DNA from: an uncultured Pelagibacteraceae bacterium
Lineage (GTDB): Bacteria > Pseudomonadota > Alphaproteobacteria > Pelagibacterales > Pelagibacteraceae
NCBI GenBank assembly: GCA_902515355.1
Contig: CABXUA010000005.1
Coordinates: 1-51,766 of the forward strand
Reading direction: 5' to 3'
Length of the DNA: 51,766 nucleotides
The stretch's first letter is position 1, and each line of letters opens with the position of its first letter. The notes under the pieces were generated by a model, which saw only the letters and a list, made by a program, of their open reading frames with translations, was not told where the DNA came from and made no database searches. This document shows, in pieces, positions 45,409 to 51,766 of the stretch. The position numbers and the translations under genes were made by a program.

Positions 45409-46875
45409 CTATTTTAATTTTTTAATAAGTATCTCATTTACTAATTTTGGGTTAGCTTTACCTTCTGATTCCTTCATAACTTGACCAACGAAGAATCCAA
45501 ATAATTTATCTTTGCCAGACTTATATTGTTCTACTTTATCTTTATTATTATTTAGTATTTTATCTATAATTTCCTCTAACTCTTTTGGGTCGCTTTTTTG
45601 TTGTAATCCTTTACTTTCTATAATTTTATTTGGTTCTTCCCCTGTTTCTTTCATTATTTCAAAAACTTCTTTTGCAGTTCTTCCTGAAATAATTCCTGAA
45701 CTTATTGAGTTAATTAATTGAGCCATTATTTTTGCTGTTACTGGAGATTGAGATATAGAAATATTTTTTTCATTTAAAGATGCAAAAAGATCACCCATAA
45801 TCCAATTTTTTGCTAATTTTATGTCCGAAGTTTCAACCACTTCCTCAAAATAATCGGATATTTCTTTCTCAGAAACCAAAACATTGGCTTCGTAAGTGTT
45901 TAAAGCATAATTTTTTATAAAACGTTCTTTTTTTTGATCTGGTAATTCAGGAAGATTTTTTTTAATTTTTTCTATTAATTTCTTATCTAGATTTAAGGGC
46001 AATAAGTCTGGATCAGGAAAATATCTATAGTCGTGAGCATCTTCTTTTGATCTCATTGATCTTGTTTCATTTTTTTTTGTATCAAATAATCTAGTTTCTT
46101 GATCAACAGATTTTCCAGACTCTAGTAATTCTACTTGTCTTTGAGCTTCATAAGCTATAGCCATTTGCATAAATTTTATTGAATTTACATTTTTTATTTC
46201 ACATCTAGTTCCTAGTTTTTTATCTCCTACTTTTCTTACTGAAATATTTACATCTGCTCTTAGAGAACCTTCTTGCATATTGCCGTCACATGTACCTAAA
46301 TATCTCATTATCGATCTTAATTTTTTAATGTAGGCGTTTACCTCGTCAGGAGATCTTAAGTCTGGTTTGCTCACTATTTCCATCAGAGCAACACCCGATC
46401 TATTTAAATCTACATAAGTATTATTTGGATCAATGTCATGAATGCTTTTTCCTGCGTCTTGTTCTAAATGCAGTCTTTCTATACCTACATTTTTTGTACC
46501 CTCTGGCAAATCTAAAGTTATATTACCCTCGCCAACTATAGGATTTTTATATTGTGAAATCTGATAACCTTGAGGAAGATCTGCATAAAAGTAATTTTTG
46601 CGATCGAAGACTGAATAATGATTAATCTTCGCATTTAAACCTAAACCTGTTTTAATTGCTTGCTGAACACAATATTCATTTATAACGGGTAGCATTCCTG
46701 GAAAAGCAGAGTCTACTAAACTTACTTGAGTGTTAGGTTCAGCTCCAAATTTAGTAGAGGAACCTGAAAAAAGTTTAGATTTAGAAATAACTTGAGCGTG
46801 TACCTCAAGACCAATAATTACTTCCCAATTTCCTTTTTCTCCCTTGATTAAATATTTGCCATTTTGCTTGTTCAT
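45409..46875 (-). CDS. gatB: Asp-tRNA(Asn)/Glu-tRNA(Gln) amidotransferase subunit B
   Basis: tRNA-binding and kinase subunit that activates the misacylated amino acid. [34 protein letters not shown]-like [26 protein letters not shown] and [21 protein letters not shown] are diagnostic; the C-terminal YqeY/tail domain follows. The ATG at 46875, in TAATG with the gatA stop, is preferred over a start 15 bp earlier. An in-frame A9 (plus T9 near 46070-46078) occurs in FDTKKNETR. About 488 aa. Confidence 0.95.
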   Translation of the reverse strand: MNKQNGKYLIKGEKGNWEVIIGLEVHAQVISKSKLFSGSSTKFGAEPNTQVSLVDSAFPGMLPVINEYCVQQAIKTGLGLNAKINHYSVFDRKNYFYADLPQGYQISQYKNPIVGEGNITLDLPEGTKNVGIERLHLEQDAGKSIHDIDPNNTYVDLNRSGVALMEIVSKPDLRSPDEVNAYIKKLRSIMRYLGTCDGNMQEGSLRADVNISVRKVGDKKLGTRCEIKNVNSIKFMQMAIAYEAQRQVELLESGKSVDQETRLFDTKKNETRSMRSKEDAHDYRYFPDPDLLPLNLDKKLIEKIKKNLPELPDQKKERFIKNYALNTYEANVLVSEKEISDYFEEVVETSDIKLAKNWIMGDLFASLNEKNISISQSPVTAKIMAQLINSISSGIISGRTAKEVFEIMKETGEEPNKIIESKGLQQKSDPKELEEIIDKILNNNKDKVEQYKSGKDKLFGFFVGQVMKESEGKANPKLVNEILIKKLK

Positions 46876-48335
46876 TATTTTTCCCACCATTTTTTAAGTG
46901 TTTGCTTGAAATTTATTTTTTTTTCTGCTGCAAAAGCAATATTTAAAAGTTTTTGTTCATCTAAAGGCTTTCCTATCAATTGAAGGCCAAGAGGATAATT
47001 ATTGTTATCAGTGCCTGCAGGAATAGAAATTGCTGGTATACCAGCCAAATTAACTGGCACAGTGAATATATCATTTAGATACATTGATATTGGATCGTCT
47101 TTTTTTTCACCTATCTTAAATGCCGAACTAGGAGTCGATGGTGTTAATATAGCATCAACTTTTTTAAAAACCTGATCAAAATCATTTTTTATCAAGTATC
47201 TAACTTTTTGTGCCTTTAAATAATAAGCATCATAATAACCTGATGAAAGAACATATGTCCCAATTAAAATTCTTCTTTTAACCTCGTCTCCAAACCCTTC
47301 AGATCGAGTGTTTTCATACATCTCCAAAAGGTTGTTTCCTCTATTTGATCTAAAACCATATTTAACTCCATCATATCTTGCTAAATTCGAAGAGGCCTCT
47401 GCTGGAGCAACTATATAGTAAGTTGGTAAAGCATATTTTGTATTCGGTAAAGTAATATCGATTATCTCAGCTCCAGATTCTTTTAAGATCTTCTTTCCAT
47501 TTTCCCAAAGTTTATCTATTTCTTTGGGCATGTTTTCTACTCTGTACTCTTTTGGAATACCAATTTTTAATCCTTTAATCTTGTCAGATAAATTTTTTGA
47601 ATAATTTTCTTTTTTTTTATTTATGGAAGTAGAATCTTTTTCATCAAAACCCGCCATTGCTTCTAACATTAAAGCACAATCTTCCACAGATTTTGTCATT
47701 GGCCCAGCTTGATCCAAGGAAGAAGCAAAAGCAACGATCCCCCATCTAGAACAAAGACCGTAAGTTGGTTTTAAACCAACTGTTCCCGTAAATGATGCTG
47801 GTTGTCTAATTGAACCACCAGTGTCAGTACCGATAGTTGTTGGAGTAAGATTGGCCGCTAAAGCACTAGCAGAACCTCCAGACGATCCGCCTGGAACAGT
47901 ATTTTTAGCGATTGGATTCATTACATTTCCAAAATAACTTGTTTCATTTGAAGAACCCATTGCATATTCATCACAATTTAATTTTCCTAATAAAAATGCA
48001 CCCTCATTCCATAAATTATTTGTTATGGTTGACTCATAATTTGGAATAAAATTTTCTAACATTTTGCTACCCGCAGTAGTTTTTACTCCATTAGTGCAGA
48101 AAAGATCTTTAACGGCTATGGGAATTCCTGGTAAAAGTTTTTTTAATTCCGGTTTTTTATCAAAATTTTTAGCTTTCTTTAGCGCTGACTCAGAACATTT
48201 TGTGATAAATGAATTTAACTTTTTATCTTTTTCTATATTTCTTATAAATGATTCAGTTAACTCTTCAGATTTAATCTCTTTTTTTTTAATTAAATTTGTT
48301 ATTTCTGTTAAACTTTTTTTTGTTAATTCAGTCAT
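46875..48335 (-). CDS. gatA: Asp-tRNA(Asn)/Glu-tRNA(Gln) amidotransferase subunit A
   Basis: Glutaminase/amidase subunit that supplies ammonia. Ser-cisSer-Lys triad of amidase-signature enzymes: Lys in [15 protein letters not shown], serines in [16 protein letters not shown] and [16 protein letters not shown]. 486 aa, normal. ATG overlaps the gatC stop in TAATG. With tRNA-Glu also in this window, it fits a genome that forms Gln-tRNA by transamidation. Confidence 0.97.
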   Translation of the reverse strand: MTELTKKSLTEITNLIKKKEIKSEELTESFIRNIEKDKKLNSFITKCSESALKKAKNFDKKPELKKLLPGIPIAVKDLFCTNGVKTTAGSKMLENFIPNYESTITNNLWNEGAFLLGKLNCDEYAMGSSNETSYFGNVMNPIAKNTVPGGSSGGSASALAANLTPTTIGTDTGGSIRQPASFTGTVGLKPTYGLCSRWGIVAFASSLDQAGPMTKSVEDCALMLEAMAGFDEKDSTSINKKKENYSKNLSDKIKGLKIGIPKEYRVENMPKEIDKLWENGKKILKESGAEIIDITLPNTKYALPTYYIVAPAEASSNLARYDGVKYGFRSNRGNNLLEMYENTRSEGFGDEVKRRILIGTYVLSSGYYDAYYLKAQKVRYLIKNDFDQVFKKVDAILTPSTPSSAFKIGEKKDDPISMYLNDIFTVPVNLAGIPAISIPAGTDNNNYPLGLQLIGKPLDEQKLLNIAFAAEKKINFKQTLKKWWEK

Positions 48336-48622
48336 TATTCAATAACTTTTGGTACAATAAAAAATTCTTCATTTTTTTGGGGTGAATTTTTTAGTACTTT
48401 TTCTCTAATTTTCCCGTCATTAATAACATCTTCTCTTGATCTTAGTGGTTCATTCAAAATTGAGGATAATGGTTCTGTTTTATCTGTATTTATCTCATTT
48501 AATTGCTCTATAAATTTAAAAATCGACGATAAATCTTTAGCTAAAGCATCTGTTTTTTTAGAATCTAATGAGATCCTGGCTAATTGACTAATATGCTTAA
48601 TTTTGTCTTTATCTATGGACAT
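48335..48622 (-). CDS. gatC: Asp-tRNA(Asn)/Glu-tRNA(Gln) amidotransferase subunit C
   Basis: Small subunit that wraps around GatA and stabilises the GatA-GatB complex. [42 protein letters not shown] is the family core and [37 protein letters not shown] the C-terminus. 95 aa. First gene of gatCAB; it diverges from ruvX with 53 bp between starts. Confidence 0.94.
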   Translation of the reverse strand: MSIDKDKIKHISQLARISLDSKKTDALAKDLSSIFKFIEQLNEINTDKTEPLSSILNEPLRSREDVINDGKIREKVLKNSPQKNEEFFIVPKVIE

Positions 48623-48675
48623 TTGTGAAATATGTTAAGTATACAAGAAATTAATATCATAAAATATAAAATAAA

Positions 48676-49131
48676 ATGCTCGATATTAAAGATTTTAAGA
48701 AAAAATTGGATAAAAAATCAAGATTAATGGGCATAGATCCAGGAAAAAAACGAGTTGGTATAGCGATATCTGATGAAAATAAAGTAGTGGCTACACCATA
48801 TAAAGTTTTATTAAAAGATAACTATGAGACATTTTTGAAGGATATTGTGAAAATAATTCATGAAAATAGCATTAAAGGGATAATAATAGGTAATCCTATA
48901 AACATGGATGGAACAGCAAGTAAATCATCACAATCAGCTAAGGACTTGGCAATAAATCTATCAAAAAATATTTCTGAACCTATCACTCTGTGGGACGAAA
49001 GACTGTCTAGTGAAGGGGCTTTTAATTTAACAAGGAATTTAAACACTAATACGAGTAAAAAGGTTCAAAAATTGGATGAAAATGCCGCTACTTTTATTCT
49101 CCAGGGTGCATTAGATTATTTAAAAAAATAA
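48676..49131 (+). CDS. ruvX: Putative Holliday junction resolvase / pre-16S rRNA nuclease (RuvX/YqgF)
   Basis: RNase H-fold nuclease involved in 16S rRNA 5' maturation in E. coli. LMGIDPGKKRVGIAISDENK holds the first Asp; GIIIGNPINMDGT and LWDERLSSEGA give the remaining acidic residues; the end DENAATFILQGALDYL has the last Asp. 151 aa, normal. It is the first plus-strand gene of the ruvX-pyrB-pyrC run. Confidence 0.92.
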   Translation: MLDIKDFKKKLDKKSRLMGIDPGKKRVGIAISDENKVVATPYKVLLKDNYETFLKDIVKIIHENSIKGIIIGNPINMDGTASKSSQSAKDLAINLSKNISEPITLWDERLSSEGAFNLTRNLNTNTSKKVQKLDENAATFILQGALDYLKK

Positions 49132-49171
49132 CTTGCTATCATGACTTAAAAGGCCTATAGAGTTGATTTTA

Positions 49172-50119
49172 ATGGCAGTTATAAAGACAACTTCAGCTAT
49201 TAAAAACCAGCCAAAACACCTATTAGGTATTCAAAATCTTTCAATTCAAGAAGCAAAAAATATTCTTAATGAAGCTAAAACTTTTATCAAATTAAATAGA
49301 AGCAACTCAAAAAAACTTGATGTTCTTAGAGGAAAAACCCAAATAAATTTATTTTTTGAACCTTCAACGCGTACTCAAAGCTCTTTTGACCTTGCAGGAA
49401 AAAGATTGGGGGCAGATGTTATGACAATGAATGTGGTAAATTCATCCCTCAAAAAAGGTGAAACATTAATAGATACCGCAATGACGTTAAATGCTATGCA
49501 CCCCGATATTATTGTAATAAGACATCAGGACTCTGGTGCTCCTAATTTGTTATCTCAAAAGGTTAATTGTGCAGTTATAAACGCTGGTGACGGAAGAAGA
49601 GAACATCCAACTCAAGCTCTTCTAGATGCTTTAACAATAATTGATAGAAAAGGAAAAATAGAAGGTTTAAAAATTGGAATTTGTGGAGACATATTACATT
49701 CAAGAGTTGCTAGATCAAATATTTATTTAATGAATATGTTGGGTGCAGAAGTTAATGTAATAGCACCAAAAACTTTAATGCCAAAATCTATAGAAAGACT
49801 TGGTGCAAAATCTTTTACGGACATGAAAAAAGGTTTAGACTCTTGTGATATAGTTATGATGTTAAGATTGCAAAATGAAAGAATGCAAGGTTCCTTCTTG
49901 CCCTCTAAAAGAGAATATTATGAATATTTTGGTTTAACCCCAGAAAAATTAAAATATGCTAACAAAGATGCTTTGGTCATGCATCCAGGACCAATGAATA
50001 GAGGTGTAGAAATTGACACGAAGTTAGCAGATAATATTAATGTAAGTCTTGTAAAGGAACAAGTTGAACTTGGTGTGGCAATTAGAATGGCATGTTTAAA
50101 AATATATTGTAAAAAATAA
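49172..50119 (+). CDS. pyrB: Aspartate carbamoyltransferase catalytic subunit
   Basis: First committed step of pyrimidine synthesis. Carbamoyl-phosphate site [49 protein letters not shown] and [13 protein letters not shown] are intact. The ATG at 49172 is preferred over a TTG at 49163. About 315 aa. No pyrI regulatory subunit; the gene abuts the dihydroorotase-like gene directly, consistent with a PyrB-PyrC-type complex. Confidence 0.95.
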   Translation: MAVIKTTSAIKNQPKHLLGIQNLSIQEAKNILNEAKTFIKLNRSNSKKLDVLRGKTQINLFFEPSTRTQSSFDLAGKRLGADVMTMNVVNSSLKKGETLIDTAMTLNAMHPDIIVIRHQDSGAPNLLSQKVNCAVINAGDGRREHPTQALLDALTIIDRKGKIEGLKIGICGDILHSRVARSNIYLMNMLGAEVNVIAPKTLMPKSIERLGAKSFTDMKKGLDSCDIVMMLRLQNERMQGSFLPSKREYYEYFGLTPEKLKYANKDALVMHPGPMNRGVEIDTKLADNINVSLVKEQVELGVAIRMACLKIYCKK

Positions 50120-51412
50120 ATGAAACTAAAATACTTAATAAATGCTAAAATCATAGATCCATCTCAAGAATTAGATATAGTTGGTGGTCTCATAATTGAT
50201 GAAAAAGGAAAAATCAAAGCCATTGGAAAAGAAGTAAATAAATCAAATATACCAAGTAAAGCAGAAGTTATTGATGTAGAAAAAAATGTTTTAATCCCAG
50301 GATTAGTAGATATGAAAACATTTGTGGGAGAACCTGGTTACGAATACAAAGAAAATTTTAGAACGTTAAGTCAGGCTGCATTAGCTGGAGGTGTTACTTC
50401 AGTTGTCTCAATGCCAAATACAAAACCTGTAATTGATAATGTTTCAATGGTTGATTTTATAATAAGAAGAGGACGAGATAAAGCTAAAATAAACATTTTT
50501 CCATGTGCAAGTTTAACTAAAAACATGGATGGCAAGTCTATGACTGAGTTTGGTTTGTTATCAGGTAAAGGTATAATTGGTTTTACTGATGTAACTAGAT
50601 CTGTTCAAAATACAGAGGTGATGTCTAGAATAATGAATTATGCATTAGATATAGGTGTTTTAGTTATTCAACATTCAGAGGATTATGAACTTGCAAAAAA
50701 TGGTTTAATACACGAAGGGGAAATTTCAACTAGACTAGGTTTAACTGGTATACCATCAATAGCTGAGAAAATTATTGTAGAAAGAGATCTTACTTTGTTA
50801 GAAGAATATCCTTGTAGGTACCATATTAACCAAATATCTTCTAGAAAATCTTTGGAGGTCATAAAAAAGAACAAATCTAATGGAAAAAGATTTACAGTTG
50901 GAGTGTCTGTAAATAATTTGTCACTAAATGAAAATGATATAGGTGATTTTAAAACTTTCTTGAAGGTTTCTCCTCCTTTAAGATCAGAAAAAGACAGGAT
51001 GTCCTTAGTTAATGGAATAAAAGAAGGTCTAATAGATGTTATTGTGTCAGATCATAAACCAGAAGACGAAGAGTCTAAAAGACTTCCTTTTGCTCAAGCA
51101 GCCACTGGCGCTGTAGGAGTTGAAACTTTATTACCACTTTCTCTTGAGCTATATCACAACGGATCTTTAAAACTTAAAAGAATTATTGAAATGTTAACGG
51201 TAAACCCATCAAAGATATTAAAAATTAAAAAAGGATCTCTTAAAAAGGGGTTCGATGCTGATATCTGCATTTTTGATCTAAATAAACCATGGGTAGTTAA
51301 AGCAAATGATTTAAAATCCAAATCCAAAAACACAGCAATTGAGGGAAGAAAAATGCAAGGAAAAGTTTTAATGACTTTTCTGAACGGTGAGTTAGTATTT
51401 AATCAAAAGTGA
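50120..51412 (+). CDS. pyrC: Dihydroorotase-like protein lacking the HxH metal site (PyrC/PyrX type)
   Basis: Amidohydrolase-fold protein of 430 aa directly after pyrB. The family segments [56 protein letters not shown] and [15 protein letters not shown] are recognisable. However, the strand-1 motif DxHxHLREPG is [15 protein letters not shown]: both histidines are lost (Lys and Phe) and the Arg is Gly. Established knowledge: such non-catalytic homologues (PyrX/PyrC') pair with PyrB in several proteobacteria, and a second, active PyrC is then needed. I infer the same here. Overlaps plsY by 4 bp. Confidence 0.88.
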   Translation: MKLKYLINAKIIDPSQELDIVGGLIIDEKGKIKAIGKEVNKSNIPSKAEVIDVEKNVLIPGLVDMKTFVGEPGYEYKENFRTLSQAALAGGVTSVVSMPNTKPVIDNVSMVDFIIRRGRDKAKINIFPCASLTKNMDGKSMTEFGLLSGKGIIGFTDVTRSVQNTEVMSRIMNYALDIGVLVIQHSEDYELAKNGLIHEGEISTRLGLTGIPSIAEKIIVERDLTLLEEYPCRYHINQISSRKSLEVIKKNKSNGKRFTVGVSVNNLSLNENDIGDFKTFLKVSPPLRSEKDRMSLVNGIKEGLIDVIVSDHKPEDEESKRLPFAQAATGAVGVETLLPLSLELYHNGSLKLKRIIEMLTVNPSKILKIKKGSLKKGFDADICIFDLNKPWVVKANDLKSKSKNTAIEGRKMQGKVLMTFLNGELVFNQK

Positions 51413-51766
51413 ATTTAGATTTGATAATTATAATCACTTATTCATATACTTTGGGTTCTGTACCCTTTGGATTGATTTTAACAAAGCTTTTTTTAAAAGA
51501 AGATATAAGAGAGATAGGTTCTGGAAATATAGGGGCAACTAATGTTTTAAGAACTGGAAAAAAAAAATTAGCTGCCCTTACTTTGTTTTTCGATATTTCA
51601 AAAGGATTTTTATCTATTTATATAACCAAAATTTTTTTTCCGGAATTTTTATATCTTTCTGGACTAATTTGTTTTTTAGGTCATGTTTTTCCTGTTTGGA
51701 TAAAATTTAAAGGGGGCAAAGGAGTAGCTACTTATTTAGGAATTATTTTCGCCATTTCTTTTAAAT
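51409..51766 (+). CDS. plsY: Glycerol-3-phosphate acyltransferase PlsY, cut by right window edge
   Basis: Membrane enzyme that acylates glycerol 3-phosphate with acyl-phosphate from PlsX. The visible 119 codons from a GTG at 51409 read [35 protein letters not shown] and [20 protein letters not shown], three signature segments of PlsY. The rest lies outside the window. The GTG overlaps the pyrC TGA by 4 bp, so it is coupled to the pyrimidine genes. Confidence 0.93.
   Translation, partial: MNLDLIIIITYSYTLGSVPFGLILTKLFLKEDIREIGSGNIGATNVLRTGKKKLAALTLFFDISKGFLSIYITKIFFPEFLYLSGLICFLGHVFPVWIKFKGGKGVATYLGIIFAISFK

Noticed and set aside
1-51766. CRISPR array, transposase or insertion sequence
   Set aside because: No regularly spaced repeats, Cas genes, transposases or terminal inverted repeats were seen.

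Overview
The window reads as chromosome of a streamlined, AT-rich alphaproteobacterium, most probably SAR11 (Pelagibacterales). Four things point there. The base composition is very AT-rich by eye, with Lys/Asn/Ile-rich proteins. Genes are packed with spacers mostly under 80 bp, and no gene-free stretch exceeds 300 bp. Gene orders are alphaproteobacterial (rplM-rpsI-argC; rpmF-plsX-ihfA-merR; rsh-pyrE-pdxJ-acpS-lepB-rnc-recO). A TPP riboswitch sits directly in front of a sodium:solute symporter of the kind described in SAR11 as ThiV. The assignment is inference from content; no search was run.

Layout. 1-3.9 kb: an accessory edge with the C-terminal part of a tyrosine recombinase meeting glycosyltransferase genes, plus a small GIY-YIG protein. 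3.9-6.3 kb: an aldehyde dehydrogenase and an FAH-family enzyme, then tRNA-Glu. 6.3-16.9 kb, mostly minus strand: recJ, glpX, hom, a lipoprotein, argC, rpsI/rplM, ctaA, rpmG, merR-type regulator, ihfA, plsX, rpmF and a cytochrome bc1 chaperone; a chorismate mutase and bamE lie on the plus strand. 17.4-19.5 kb: proton pyrophosphatase. 19.5-25.9 kb: nusB-ribH-ribBA-ribE-ribD-nrdR-glyA-rpiB and an AspH-like oxygenase. 26-34.3 kb: hemB on plus, then a ten-gene minus-strand run from dapA to recO. 34.4-39.1 kb: lytic transglycosylase, tRNA-Ser, RarD-like exporter and the riboswitch-controlled symporter. 39.2-42.5 kb: umuDC behind an SOS box, diverging from an amino-acid-type ABC transporter. 42.5-48.6 kb: MATE exporter, trhO, O-methyltransferase and gatCAB. 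48.7-51.8 kb, plus strand: ruvX, pyrB, a dihydroorotase-like gene and the start of plsY.

Most of the window is housekeeping: amino acid, pyrimidine, riboflavin, haem, B6 and folate synthesis, translation and DNA repair. The most notable observations are these. (1) Two genes, argC and a large glycosyltransferase, are each split by one extra base in an identical A9 tract, while other A9-A12 tracts inside core genes stay in frame. (2) A very compact TPP riboswitch fills the whole umuC-thiV gap and runs into the start codon. (3) A perfect GTTC-N7-GTTC SOS box abuts the umuDC -10 element. (4) recJ reads into the tRNA-Glu gene. (5) Several core proteins are reduced or altered: a dihydroorotase without its HxH metal site, a RibBA without the GTP cyclohydrolase zinc site, a short RSH and an NrdR with odd zinc-ligand spacing. 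(6) UAAUG stop/start junctions recur within operons. I did not find a clearly new multi-gene system.
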